Under the pieces are notes generated by a model. The model was not told the origin of the DNA. It saw only the letters and a list, made by a program, of their open reading frames with translations, and did not search any database. This document shows, piece by piece, positions 22,876-36,650 of a stretch of 64,000 nucleotides of DNA. Where the stretch lies: positions 53,228,329 through 53,292,328 of the forward strand of contig OW028573.1 in NCBI GenBank assembly GCA_932294295.1, read 5' to 3'. Both the position numbers and the translations under genes were made by a program. This DNA is from Alitta virens. Lineage: Eukaryota; Annelida; Polychaeta; Phyllodocida; Nereididae. Positions within the stretch are counted from its first letter, which is position 1, and each line of letters begins with the position of its first letter.

Positions 22876-24679
22876 AAAAGGTCCGGTACGGTAGTGGACT
22901 ATTATCAGGTCTAGGCCGACCGCGATTAAAATACCTAAAACGAAGGATGTACCTCAAAAGAAGGATGCCCGTACTTCCTAAGGACCCATAACATTACTAC
23001 AAAAATTGTAATTAATCTGGAAGTGGGGATCCCCTTGTTACCAAACTGTTAAGTGATGACATCATAGGGAAACTCCAGGCTTCCCACAGATATGAAACAT
23101 CCAAGCATTTTTCCGACCATGCTCACCAAAATGGGGGAGTTTTACATAGATTTTGGGGCGTGGCAGTCATGAATTCGCATTGGATGTTAACAAAAACTGC
23201 TCTAGAAAATATAGAAAAAATATGGTAAAAATACCATGTGGGCATCTTTAGTAATTCCTGCTTAAAAGTGGACTACCCCAAAACGTCCTTCCCTTTAAGG
23301 ACTCCCGTACTACAAAACTAAAAATGAAAAATCCACCAACCTGTACTAGAATCAAAGGATGTTCTTCATTCTAAGGACATGCATACTACAGCAGTCTATG
23401 TTGCACCAAAGAAAGCAACAATTTTTGGGCAATGCCCACATAGAAATATATATATTGACGCAGTGTTGGTGTAGCAAGTTTTATTACTCAATTACGTAAT
23501 AGTAACAGGTACATCTAAAAAAAATTTGAAAAAGACACAGTATGTAATACAGACAAAAAATTAATAAAAATACATCAAATAATTAACCACAAAAAATGCA
23601 GAAATATCCACAAACTTACAACAATTTGCCACATTACATGAAACACTGCATCAGGATTGACGTTTAACAGGAAGTGACTTCCTGGAATGAGTTGACAATG
23701 TGACCTGTCCAAAACAATGTGAGTGTAAGTTTAAACATCAATTAAATTTGATGTAGTTACCCACATATATATCATTAGCTTTTGATGTGGATAAGTAGTC
23801 AATAATATATAAGTTTGCATAAATTACAATAAATTATAAAACACGAAATTCTTGCATCATATGGTTTGATATAAACCCAGAATTCAATTACTATAAATCA
23901 TACTCAAGGAAATTAGAGAATACATAAATGTGCATCAATAATAATTTACATTGGTAAATTCTAAGTAACAATAATAGCAATTTAAATACTACATACCTTG
24001 ACTTTACAAAATGTCTTGACAAAGTATCTATTAGCCGAGATGGCTGTTGACTCTTTGAATGTCTGATTCAATAATGCAATTAGAACAGTAATGTGGTGAA
24101 ATTTGCTTTGCACAGTTAACAATATATACATCCATAACATCCAGTTTAAAGAAAACAATTGGCACTACAACTTGGTGTTGTGTTCAGTCCTGCCACTGGT
24201 AAACTATGGCTGCTAGACAGGGGTTAATCCACTATTGCAAAGGTTAATCCTTTAATTGAAGTACACCCATCCTTTGATCTAAGGAAATACCTTGCTTTAA
24301 GTACGTACTTTAAACTGCGGACGGCCTTGACCTGGATAGTATGTAGGATTCAATTTAAGCCGTTTTCCAAAGTACAAGAAATCTACGTCTAGCCAAATGG
24401 ATAATTTATATCTACCATCTTTTGTTTCAAATTGTCTGTAAATCTATCCATACAAATTAATCCCAATCTCGGTCAATTATTTTATCGATAGTACTTGTAG
24501 ATACACTGTATAGCTTATTGTAGTTATACTTCCCGATTACAGCCTCCGGACTCCTCAAATATACATATGAAAAGATGCACCAAAAATGGTATACACTGAG
24601 AATATCAGACCCTGGAGACGGTGGCTGTATCAGGCAGAAGCATAACATCTGGAAGCCGTGGGTTGTGGCTGTTTAACTT
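22876..24679. other. AT-rich DNA, no gene seen
   Basis: Short repeated phrases such as CGAAGGATGTACC/AAGGATGTTC and CCCGTACT(A/T)C occur at about 22935-22975 and 23300-23390, suggesting an old unrecognised repeat. No coding evidence. Confidence 0.35.
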
Positions 24680-24800
24680 TAATGCCGTATCACACTTCTA
24701 AACACAATTTGGCAGCTGCAGCCTTTGAGCTATTGTGTGACAAAGTAGACAAAGGCCTTTGTTCCTGATGGTGTGTTGTGACAAAATAACAGTGGCAGAA
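24680..24800 (+). repeat. dispersed repeat family D
   Basis: ATCACACTTCTAAACACA, then GCAGCTGCAGCCTTTGAG, then GTGTGTTGTGACA align with 48815-48925 (and its relative at 62213-62330), where the order is the same. A further relative in inverted orientation is at about 52180-52275. Non-coding. Confidence 0.55.
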
Positions 24801-25536
24801 TGTAGCATTACATATAGCAGTGTCTTTACTGAGGGTCGTCTTATTAGGTGTACTGTTTATTTGTTGGTACATTATATGTGAAGTCTGAAGTTATTGTCAA
24901 GATGAGCAGCAGAAAACTAATTAAAATAGCAAAAAGTCTGATTTTTTTTTTCGGGCTTTTTGGAAACGATATATTTTAATTGCTCACTTTAGCAATACCT
25001 GGCCAAATTGGATGGCTTATAAAACATAGGAATGGACTCCTTATTTATAACACCTTTTACTTGCTGATGCCATACCCTTGCACTCTGTCAGACATAGTTC
25101 TGGTTGTTGGTTATTGTAGTTTTATGTGGCAAATGTAGACAACATATTTCTATTGTGAATATCATGCTTCCATGTTACTATTGTACCATTGTACTAAGCT
25201 TACTGAACTTCATTATGCAAACAAATTGGTTGTCATAGTGCTGAACGGATGTGAAACAATTGCAGAATGAGACTGTACTTGGCAAAACGTATAGCCTCTT
25301 TGTAACGGTGACAATGAGATAAACAATGTTGTATGTGTCTTTAGTACAGTACTCTGTCAATACAGTTTTAGTACAGTACTCTGTCAAAACAGTTTGGATA
25401 AATTATTGAAACTGGTTTACCTAACTCAAGTTATTAATATTTAATAATTGTCGTATATTTATATTGATAATTGAACATTAATTTGAAATTATTGTTATAA
25501 AAGCTATTTGTCTACGCCGTGCAAAAATGAAACATA
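24801..25536. other. AT-rich DNA with a short tandem duplication
   Basis: TTAGTACAGTACTCTGTCAA is duplicated in tandem with a 27-bp period at about 25341-25395. A stretch around 25186-25260 resembles 47100-47230 (TTATGCAAACAAATTGGTTG against TTATGCATTGGTTG), so a fragment of the 45-64 kb repeat also lies here. Confidence 0.5.
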
Positions 25537-26316
25537 CATGCAGATGATACTCTGTTTTACTATGCTGGCTTTACAATTGAAGAGGTTGAAAATGTACTAA
25601 ATGATGTCACAGTCAATAATAATGTTATTTATCAATTAGGTTCAACAAACTATTTTAGTCTACATATCAATTAATGCTTGCAATGGGAAATCATGTCACC
25701 AAACTGCGTGCACAGTTGTCTTTTAAAATATGCGAACTTGCGAGAATTAGAGCTTTCACGCCTTGTCATACTTTGTGTAGATTTACTTTTCATGTAATAT
25801 TTGGGGTAATACAACATTAAACAATTTTAATTAAAAAAAAGAGACTTCAAAATTTAGCAGCTAGGATTTTAGCTAATAACTTTGACTATGTAATCATAGA
25901 GGCTTAGATATTTAAAGATTTAAAAAATTATGAATGTTTATCAACGTACTGTGCATTTTAATCTTAACCAAATTGACATGTCTTGCGAAGTCTCTGAGAG
26001 ACACACATGTTTTAATGATGTTAACAATGTCTAAATTCCTTTTCCTAGAAAAGATATTTTGTAGAATTATTTTATGTAAAAAGCTGGTATTTTATGGAAC
26101 AACGTGCCTAATGATTTTAAAGAGATTACTTAGCTCTCCACTGTTTAAACTGTATTTAAAGCATACATTTTTTATGTGTTTTTTTTTCATCTTAATACAG
26201 TGTATGTACCTGTTATCCTTTTTTACATGCTTGTCTCAGGGCCAATTGTAAGACACTGTTTTTGGAAATGAATTGTTTAAAATTAATATAAATATATTTT
26301 GTCAATCAATCAATCA
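25537..26316 (+). pseudogene. decayed LINE 3: RT motif C to 3' tail
   Basis: The copy starts within the catalytic motif (HADDTLFYYAGFTIEEVENV at 25537). It passes through several frameshifts and stops, shows KKRLQNLAARILANNFDYV at about 25836-25895, then VFYGTT and SPLFKLYLKHTFF (near 26090-26170), the C-terminal block typical of CR1/Jockey-like LINEs. After the coding region come a short 3' UTR and a (CAAT)n tail ending at about 26316. It is truncated exactly at the RT active site and is the most decayed LINE in the window. Confidence 0.85.
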
Positions 26317-29266
26317 AATGTGGAACCAGGAGACATTCAGACCCAATGCAATATTGAACAGGTGTATGCATAGAAACACAAACACATATATATATGTGTT
26401 ATTACATTGACAACGTAATATCAATACAGATATATGTGTCAAAAAAAAAAAGCTCAATAGTCCTGACACATCTTGACAGTGCAAGGTGAGCCTATTTTGC
26501 ACATACAGCAGTTTTGGCTGCTCTTATTATTTCCTGTCCATTTAGCAAAGCACTTGGCATAGCATGATATTACAGCAGACGGTGTTGTTGTCATCGGCAA
26601 TGAGTACAAAAACACCAGCGACATACAGCAATCATTATTCCTTGATGTAAGACCGATTTCTTTTTTTTAGCAGTAAAGAAAAGACGTCAATGATTTAATT
26701 TTTGGCTTCATTGCAGCGTGATGCATCAATCATTTCCAATTGATCTTTGTGTTCAGTTGACAAAGGAACTTGATTCACAAAATAAACAATCCTGTCAGGA
26801 AAATGAAGAAGACAAAAAACAACAACCTTCAAGCATGAAAAAACTAACTTCATGAATTCTGTGTGCTGATAACACATTCACAAAACAAACATTTCAAGGC
26901 TTCATTTAATTATGGTATATATATTTTTTTTATTGCCACTTAATTTTCATTTCAATCCTGTGACAAAACCTCTGAAAGGTATTCTTAATTTCCTGTTTAT
27001 TGAATGAATGAGGACAGTTCACATCATCATGTCTGCTTTTTGTAAGGTAATGATGACTTATTCAATGATTATGGCATAATTATCACAATTCACGTACTAT
27101 TCATCATTTTTTAAATAAGTTGTAATTGTTTATTCCTGAATGTTAATTCCTTGACCAAATAATACATACACATGGGTCCGGAGAGAACAATAGAAAGCCT
27201 CGTTCGGTGTCTTCAAGATGAGCTAACCCTGCCCTGTTAAAAAATGGCAGAATTTCATGCTGCAGACATGAATTGGACCGGTGCCAAGTTAATTACCCCG
27301 AAATATGCAATTGATGGGAAGGATGTTGTAAGCTTGCATCATGGCTGCAGAAAGCTTTTAACCTTTGTCACCTTGTTCTGTTAGAATCTACGGAAGCTAA
27401 ATGGTGTTAAAGCCGAAGAGTTGCCTTACTCATTTCAATATAGCTGTAGATCAACATGGCCTGATGTCAATAATTTCAAACATTTAGTTTGTAATAGTAT
27501 AAACGTTTGCTAAAATACAACAAGCAGTGAATGACATAACCTTAATGTAACATTATCAAATGTCATATGACATTAGGACACCACAATATGGAGAAACCTA
27601 ATTAGACAATTGGTATCACTTCGCTTGACTTTAAATCAAAGTAATACAGGCACAAATCACAAGCCTGACATGTTGTTAGACATAAATGTAATATTTGACC
27701 AAAATGTAATATTTTCTGGGTAATATGCAGACATATATTTATACAAACGAAGCATATAGATCATACACCAGTCGAATATGAATGTTTGACAAAGTAATAA
27801 AACGCTGGCATGCAAACCACACAAACTCCAGAGGGAATCCCATACATTAATTGAAATTAAATTGATCCTGAAAGAAGCGACAGTGAATAAACTGTAGATT
27901 TGAGTTTTTGAGTCTGTTTTATGCATCATGCAGTGAACAAACACATTTAAGAAAAACGTATACAGCTGTGTAGCTAGGGAAAAGCAGAAATTTTTTTTAA
28001 AAAACACAAAAAGAAACAAATAAACAACAACATGAAGTCTCATTCTATTTATTGACAACAAATATTAGCTTTATAAAACTTTGTTTGTTGAATACTTGGA
28101 TAAAAGCAGTCAATTGTATTAGCCTTTTGTACTAACATAGACAACATTTTAACATTAATGGAGTGCAGCTGAAAATGTGCCATGTAGTCATGACCACATT
28201 ACTAACAGCAAGGGCCATTGAACTTTTCCATTAAATCTAAACAATGTTTTATAACTAAATTATGTTAATATAGGGCACTAGTATACAGCAAATATATGAT
28301 AAATAGAATGATATGAAATGTGTTGGTAGCATTTCATTCAGTTCAGCATGATGGCTGTTTGGCAAAGTAATGGCTCTCCTTACGTCAATCCAATCTCTCA
28401 GTGCAGGTTATATAAATTATATAGTCTTCGTGATAAAATGTGAAATGCTGCACTTTCACTTTGGAGCTATAACTACTTTTTAATACTATAAATGATGACA
28501 TCAAAGAGATTAAACTGCAATAATACACCGAGATATGCATAGTTTTTATCAATCTTGACACGCCACAGGTACAGGTAAACCACAATTTGTTTTTCAAATT
28601 TACACCTCCTAGCGCATGAAACCCACACAATACGCCACGCAGGGATGTTTGCTCTTTCTGTGTTCGTGATATTAAAGTCTGTGTACCAATTTAGAAGATA
28701 AAAGTAATCAGCCGCATTCGTCCCTCGCCCACATACTCTAAAATTGTAAACTTCAATCACTCTTTTACTTTAACCGAACATATCATACCGGTTTCCTTTG
28801 CAGTATTAGTTCATAAAAAAGACTGGTAGACCAGCATACATATATATGACTTATTAGATTATATGTGCATTGTAAAATGTGCTGTTTAAAATGGTGTATT
28901 GCATTAAAGTGTGGTTAAATTAAAAGCAAATGTTGACATTTACCCCATACATGGAGGTTTTTATTTAAACTACTACTTTTATTGAACCATTATAATATAT
29001 TATTATACAAGAGGCTTAATAATAGCGACCCAAAGTCTTTTTGAGCCTCCTCACTCGATGCTTTACATTTCATTATTTATTTTCTTTTAATGAGGGTGAA
29101 ATAAAAAGTTCGTTGTTCTTGTAGCAGATTGTGTGAAATACAAAGACGGGTTAATATCTTTCAAACTTTGATGGAATTCAACATAGCCAAAAAAAAATAA
29201 AAAATAAATAAATTGCTGCTGAACAGCCAATATGACCAATTAATATTCCACAGTCTTTTTTTACAA
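26317..29266. other. AT-rich DNA, no gene seen
   Basis: Open frames such as 27657-28061 and 28473-28760 (minus) have no domain. 27180-27500 is less AT-rich, with TAATTA cores and little simple repeat, and might be conserved non-coding sequence. Confidence 0.35.
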
Positions 29267-29322
29267 TCGCAAATGCAATCAAAGTAATCTTATTTCGCAA
29301 ATGCAATCAAAGTAATCTTATT
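29267..29322 (+). repeat. 28-bp perfect tandem duplication
   Basis: TCGCAAATGCAATCAAAGTA with its following eight bases occurs twice with no gap or mismatch. Probably a very recent slippage event. Confidence 0.9.
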
Positions 29323-30759
29323 TCCTACATTTTTATTTTCTTCTTTCATATTAGAAAACAACAAGTAGAGTAGTTGTCAAAACATTTGCAACTGGAATCG
29401 GGGATTACAAACATGGAAGCTTCCAGCTGTGGTCAAAAATATGGAATTCAGAGACGAACTTAAGGCTTTCTACTTTGCTTTCTTGGTACTTCGGAGGATT
29501 AGTAACTTGGTCATCAATGAATTTAATTTGTGGGATAATTGCATTTAACTGTACAAAATCTGTCAGTGATCACTAGAGCAAATTAACAAATGTGCAGAAT
29601 AGTCGATAGCAGAAATATGCTTGTTAGTGGCAACCAACCTCAAATTATCTGACTTATCAATAAAAATCACAGGAGAAGTTGGATCAATATTCTTATTTAT
29701 CACATCAGGTGCATTGCGCTTTCCATATTGTGTAGAAATTCCTGGCTATGATCCCACATTTTCAGAATGGCATCATTATCTGATTAATTTGCACATTAGT
29801 CCAGGAGCCATGGGCTTCAAAATACTGGCTGAAATTTGTCTCATTCGAAAGATAACACCTGGAACCTTCAAAATCAGGGTGGTTTAGAATTGGTTATAAA
29901 GGTGGGTCAGTATTTTGCTACATGTGTATTTTGGTTTCCATAGCAACCATTCTGCTTTTGTAGATAATACCAAAAAACATAACTATTTCTTTAATAACAA
30001 TGATTGTGCCAACATGCACTATAAACTGGAGGATGGTGATGAATTAGTATGAAAGCTGTTTCCCATTTCAGCTGAAAGATAGATGGTGTCTGTTAACTTA
30101 TGTAAATAATATTAAAGATAATTGTTCCAAAAACCGATAGAAGTCAGACAAAACCACAAAACTTCTTTACAACTTGGAGAGTACATGGTATTTATGAAGC
30201 CCTGTTATCATGCAAAGAACCTAAATTGATACTTAACAAAGTCCTGTACAATATTATGGCTGGCTTCACTTGCCTGGCATTCAAAACAAAATATTAAATC
30301 CAAAATGCCTTATAAAAATTGCAGGGTCAGTGCAAACTTCTTGGAATTTGCCCCTAGATGGTGAGATTTTAAAACCAATCGTTGCTTATACCTAGTGTAT
30401 ATGATTCATATTCAGCAAGTATACTAACTGTTCATCTTAATATATATTCCAACAGTGACCTTTGCAGTATTATACACCATTACAAAATATCCATCTCTGT
30501 GATTTTTCTCTTGACGTTTATACCAGAACATAACAATGTGAAAAAAATTTAAATTAGGACCTGACATTTATTAATCAATTTGTTTTCTGCTCCTGTAGTT
30601 AATAGTTATAAATGGAAAATATCTTAAAGAAATCATTCATATTTAATGTAATGATTTAGTTGTTAAAAATGTAGCTGGTGAATGTCACGGTGTTCTGTTC
30701 ATGATGTACTTTGTATGACGAACACTGTTATGAGTTTCCGTAGTCATCTTGCAATTTAA
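29323..30759. other. AT-rich DNA, no gene seen
   Basis: An X-box-like GTTTCCATAGCAAC is at 29934-29947. The 88-codon frame at 29621-29887 has no recognisable similarity. Confidence 0.4.
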
Positions 30760-31297
30760 CTGTAGTTTTTACGGTAAAATACTGTGAATTTGGTTTGCAG
30801 CCTATCATAAACCTTTTCCGGCAAGATGCCTTGAATCTATCCTAAGGCATAATACTACAAAATGTACAGCTAAAGCAAACAAAATGGCATTCTACCGTAA
30901 TTGATCCAGTAAATTGCTGTGAAATGCACCAAATCCACCATAAAGCATGTCACTGCATATTTTACGGGACTATACTGTAAAACTCTTCTACACCATGATG
31001 CCGCAGCATTTTATGGTAAGTTGTAGTAAATTTCAACTATAGTATGACACAATAAAATGTATGGTAGATAGCTTATTTTAGGGGTTCATCAGTAGGGCCA
31101 ACATGTAGGTACAACAGTAATTTACGGTAAGGTGCAATTTATATGATTTTACGGTGGTGATCATCACAACATAACAGATGCATGTTCTGTAGATTTTACG
31201 GCAAACATCTGTTTGTTCTACTTTAAGGTTGTAACCATAATTTTTGCAGCAAAATACTGTGCAAAAATTTGCCAGCAAGACGCTGTAAAAACTACAG
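30760..31297. mobile_element. 538-bp element with inverted ends and internal ACGGTA repeats
   Basis: The left end CTGTAGTTTTTACGG and the right end GCTGTAAAAACTACAG are inverted repeats (14 of 15). Between them the motifs TTTTACGG, TACTGTAAAA, TACCGTAA and GCAGCATTTTATGG recur on both strands at irregular spacing, as in a decayed minisatellite. It is non-coding. No clear target duplication was found, so the class is unknown. Confidence 0.55.
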
Positions 31298-32436
31298 GAA
31301 ATTATTTATAGGGAATGTACCTCACCATGCTATGAAAACATCAATGAAAGAAATACAAGCATCTGAAATTTGCTGAAAGACATTCTGATACTGTTAACAT
31401 TGGTTAACTGTGTGACGCTTTTAACATTTTGAAACAATAATAATTATGGATAGTGTTGCTTCAGCTTGAAACCTTGTAATGCAAAGAGAGTATCTCAATT
31501 AGACTCTCTAGATATCAGTGTGGGCATTGCACAGTGCACACCTGTCTTTTCATTGCTGGCAACATGCTCTTTGAAAGAAGAAAGAAGTTGTTATACATGT
31601 AAAAATATACATTACTCTCGCACAGGTAAAATACATTGTACATAACATGTTAACAACTAAACCTTTATGAAAATAATAAATTACTGATATAAATGCGGAC
31701 TTTTCTTAAGTATTATGAGTCTCAAATGTTATTTCAAAAAGTCTACGTTATAGTATTATGGTGATCTCATCATACAAAACATCAGTTAAACAGATCACCA
31801 ATACAGCACAGTAGCAAAGCATGCTCCAATTTGTAAAAACTGATAGCCATAGATACATAGTAAATGATGTTTAATTGGCATTAGTTATCAATGACTAATG
31901 GATTGCTTGTTATACAAATTATCCACACATCAATGCAACTGATCCATTATCATTTATGAAGCCGTCAAGAACTGAGAATATTTAGATACATTTAAATAAA
32001 GATGTTTTTTCCCCTTTTCAGTCAAATTAGTACTAATGATCTGTCGGAATAAAAACTGTTGCATAATTCAGTTTCAACAAATGATAATTTTTTTATGAAG
32101 TTATATCGTTATAAGTTTTTGAGGAACTTAATTGGGAAGAACCAAAATTTAAAACTATATAAAGATGCAATTTTGAAATGATCCTGTTAAAACAAGCGCA
32201 TTATTTGAAAGAGTAAGGTTTAAAAAAAGAAGATATTAGATGCATAAAATTCTGCTTCAATTCTCCATTACTTGAACCAATTTATATTTGTAAAATGTAA
32301 GCGACGCCATTGGAAAACAAAATATTTATTTAGCAGATATCACAATTAAAACATTTTTACCGCTTATACTCCATTTAGACTAAATAACCAAGAATATGTT
32401 AGTTAAGTCCCTCATGAGTTCAAACTGAACTTGTCT
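31298..32436. other. AT-rich DNA, no gene seen
   Basis: No open frame of note, RNA gene or repeat that I can support. Confidence 0.4.
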
Positions 32437-32585
32437 TGCGTAATAAAGGCAGTAAAACTAAATAACCAATCAAACAAATTAGTGAATATGCCTAATGAAG
32501 TATAAGTTAGTCTTACATTTTTGTCGCTTATTAACCACACAAATATTATTTAACTCCCTCCTATTTGCGATATAAGTGTTACTTA
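32437..32585 (+). repeat. decayed hairpin repeat, copy 1
   Basis: TTGCGTAATAAAGGCAGTAAA and ATTAGTGAATATGCCTAATG recur about 281 bp downstream in the same orientation. Its hairpin part (TTACATTTTTGTCGCTTATT then TATTATTTAACTCCC) has largely lost pairing. Confidence 0.6.
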
Positions 32586-32717
32586 TACACTGCACACATT
32601 ATGCCATATTGATGGCTAATGATCCATTGTGTCAAAAAAAAAGTCATACTCACTGAAACTGTTTTTCTTTTGTTCTGAGCAGGCAATAACCAACGAAAAT
32701 TTTACTGAATATGTTTT

Positions 32718-32900
32718 GCGTAATAAAGGCAATAAAAACTAATAACAAAGAAATTAGTAAATATGCCTTATGGAGTATAAGTCGGGAGTTAACTAACATT
32801 TTTGTTGGTTATATCACTCCGCTTTCGGCATCGGGATATAACCAACAAAAATGTAGTTAACTCCTTCCTATTTAAGATATAACAAATACTTATATAACAT
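32718..32900 (+). mobile_element. hairpin element, copy 2, 31-bp arms
   Basis: The left arm at 32784-32814 (GGGAGTTAACTAACATTTTT then GTTGGTTATATC) is the reverse complement of the right arm at 32835-32864, with one base deleted. They are separated by about 20 bases containing CCGCTTTCGG. Together with the decayed copy at 32437-32585 this looks like a tandem pair of small foldback elements. Non-coding. Confidence 0.75.
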
Positions 32901-35900
32901 AACAACACCGACCCAAACCTAGTTAATCTGCCATCGAAATAATACCAGGTAATAGGAACTGGAATTCATAATGTCTTCTACACAATGTCAGAGAGAAACC
33001 TAATTTGTTTTTTTCTTTGCAAAGATATTTCATATTTCCGTAACACATGACATCAATCAACTCGCTATAAAATGTGACATGTGTTGCATTTGATCGTATT
33101 TTCCAGCCAATTTTGCAGCATGCAATTAATTACTTGATATTGCCACAATATTTTATAGCAAATTTCACGTTATTGCCATCTTAAAAATAAATAGGAAATT
33201 TGAATTATGTAAAGTCTGGTAAAACATCAATAATCATCTATCAAATTAAATTTTAAAGCTTTCATGTTTTGTCATCAAATCCTTTCTTTAAGATTGATGA
33301 TAAAAGCTGTTCAAATTTTAATCCTTGATTGATTGTTAGTATATTAAATTTACGATATTATAAGTTATATATAGATTTTTATTGACAGCAAAATATCAAA
33401 TTGATACATGTGTCAGCATGACAAAATAATAAATGGCAAAAACAATAAAAATAAAAAAATAATAGAAATACATGGATCAACAGTTAAAATAATTAAATAA
33501 GTGGAGCTATATTATGACTAATATACTAATCAACTAATACTAATCAACACTACATAGTCTGTCTAACAAATTCTAAAGCACCCGCAACTAAACAAATAAT
33601 AGTAATAATACTGTTTAAAAAGCACCAACAAATAGTTTTAGCACAACAATTCAGGTTCAATAACAATACTAGACACTAAGCATAAGATATATAGATATAT
33701 ATATACATGATGTACTCTTAACTGCTGTCAACATGGTAAACAATATGAAGTGATATACAATATGAGATGGGAATGTTGACATACAATATGAAGTGACATA
33801 CAATATGAAGTGACATACAATAGTAGATATTTACAAATATACAAATGTACAAAGTCATACACACACGGAAGCAGTTTCGTCAATGTGCCGCCAGCCACTC
33901 AGTTCCAGGAGACATTAAGTTGCTATTTATATAAAACATTTATATTTTACTGTCTAATTTTAATGCTACCTGTAGAAATTTACCAAGAGCAAAGTTAAGG
34001 TTAGTGACCATAAGTTGCCTTATATATCCTTAATAAAAATATCTATTCAGGATATTTCTGTGTAAACCAGCTTCAACAACATAAAGCCAAACCCCAGGAT
34101 AAGCTCTATTCTCTAGCATATCAGCAAATGTAATGAAGAGAAAGGACACATGAGGCATGCCATACAAATGAGGCCAAATACCTTGTGAAATCGATATGAT
34201 TAATGTCTGCATCCAGCATATCACACCGCTACGTTATAGGAGTAATTCCCGCATTAATTATGGATGGATTAAATTGTAAGGCGATCCAAATGACCATAAG
34301 TTGCCTACTGACAAACTACTGAAGTATTTCTCATTGTGTGGTTGTAAATAGTATGATTAATTATAACAGTATACATCACCATGTTTCATTAGATCAATAT
34401 TAGATATATTCTTTCATATGAAGTTACAACACACATTAATAATAATTGTGCCAATATCATATAATGTAAAAATATAATAGTGTGGTAATTGTGGTTATAC
34501 AATTTATGCTTTGATGTCAGTGCTGGAGAATTAATATTTTATGTGGTTTGTGAATTTAAACAAATCATATCGGAAACAAAGATCCGTACACAATTTTGTG
34601 TATCATTTAAAGATACAGGAGATAACATAAATTGCATAGCACACCCATGGATAATCTCATTGCCTACATGTTTATCATGTACATTTCTGTTTTTACGTTT
34701 GTAGACTGGGCAATTCTTGATGCTGACATCCATCGGTCATGGTTAGCCTTTCTGAATTGAGGTCTATGATGATGATCGGATAATAATCGTGGCCTTGTTG
34801 TATAACTATAGTTGCTGTTGTAACACATTCTATGGAAAAGATACATGGGGTAAATGTGTAACATGGACTCCACTTATCAGCTCATCATTACATCTGCCTC
34901 TGGCAGTTAGACATAGGCATAGACAAATTATCCAAGCAACAGAATGACAGCCTTCGTGCTTATCTGAATCTAGGTTATTTCAAACTGAAAAATAATAAGT
35001 GCACAGACTATGAACAACCTTGACATGCTGTTATTTTTCCACAGTCATCATTCTCATGCAGTGAATCTTCAAAATGATTAATGTTATCACTTTATGACTT
35101 AATTAGTCATCGCCGATAAAAACCTAACTAATCATTTTGAATTATGTGAAATGGTGATAGATGGTGTATAGACTTTTCAGACAATATTTATTCAACCTGT
35201 TGCAAATACCACGAAAAATAACAGGACTGCTGCCAGGCTATCGACAAGTTAAAAATGTATATATGATTTTTAATTGAGGTTATAGCATTCGTGTTTCAGT
35301 TCAATGATTATTCAACCATTTGCATAACATCAAAATAAACACTGTTGAACATAGATCACTTGAAAAGACACCTGCCTAAACAGCTAAAGAGTACTAGTTT
35401 CATATATATCTAAGTTGTCAACATGCTTACCTTTCTTCTTTTAGCCTCAGTTATTCTGAGAGACCACTAAACCACAAACTAAGTTAATAACTGTTTTTCT
35501 CTCCTTTTTTTATATTATAAATGTTATCGATAGTATCGTTGCTATAACGTGGAAAATGTTATTATCTGCAATGAGCTGATATTACCATAAACAAGATCAT
35601 ATTTGTCTCTGTGGACACTGGGCATATAGTTGTGGCCATAATAATACTAGCCTGTCCCTGGGTGGGCCACACACATGGATATTAATAAACAGAAAATATG
35701 ATAAAAGAGATGACAAGGCATTAGCCGGATGAATAATGAGCAGTTCAACAACGTTGTGAGTGGGTGAAAGAGATGGGATAAACCATGAATGTGTATTTGC
35801 AATGCTACAATTCATTATTGTAAAAGTTCTGTATTTTGTAACAAACAATGAACACATTTAATTTCTCCAAGCTGATGAAATGTTACTCCATGGGATAGCT

Positions 35901-36650
35901 TATCGTGTTAAAAAAAGCTAGCCTTATATGCAGATCGACTATATTATTGTAATTTAGCTAAATGCTCATATATGGCAGATGAGTTACCCATCAATAACAA
36001 ATATATATTCCATACATGCTTAAGGCTTGTATTAACATTTACAAAATGGGATTGCGTCCACTTTTTTTTTGTTACATTTGTTTTTTGTACTGGTTGTTTT
36101 ACATCAGGTAACCAGTAGAATTATAGCAAACTGAAGCATTCCTACGTACTGCTGTACGTCTTTACCATAAAACAATTAGCATATTTTCACAACCTGGCAG
36201 GCTGGTATTATTTTGCATTGCACAAGCATACATTTTTGCATGAATTTAATCTTACCATCTTACGGTATGGTAAAAGAAAAAACCTGTGCAGTATTCCTGT
36301 GAATTTTAATTTGAAAAGCATAATTAAGCAATTTCGTGCCAGAAGTTATTCATTGTACGCTCCACATTTTACAACTGGTTGTTTGTTACGATTCACGCAT
36401 ATTACGCATGCATCATTTGGTTCAAAGTTTCTGCTTCTGCCTGGTAAGAATATTTTTATGATTTGCTAATGAAAATGCAGTATGGTGGAGATGAACTTTT
36501 TATCGGTATAATATCACATGTTTACTCTAGAGTATTATTAGCAGAGGAGCAGGAGGCTCAGTTTTAGAGTTCACACAGTCAGGCAGTGGAACAGCAAGTC
36601 TCATACACCAAAATGATCTTAAGAATTACCAAAATTTGGTGCGAAACCAA
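32901..36650. other. AT-rich DNA with minor repeats, no gene seen
   Basis: 33360-33620 is very A/T-rich. TGACATACAATATGAAG is repeated about three times at 33775-33825. 34826-34912 is a fragment of SINE-like family S. The remaining short frames have no recognisable domain. Confidence 0.4.
34826..34912 (+). repeat. SINE-like repeat family S, fragment (copy 4)
   Basis: AAAAGATACATGGGGTAAAT, GTGTAACATGGACTCC and CTCATCATTACATCTGCCTC with TGGCAG match copies at 20.6 and 21.4 kb. Only the 3' half is recognisable. Confidence 0.55.
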
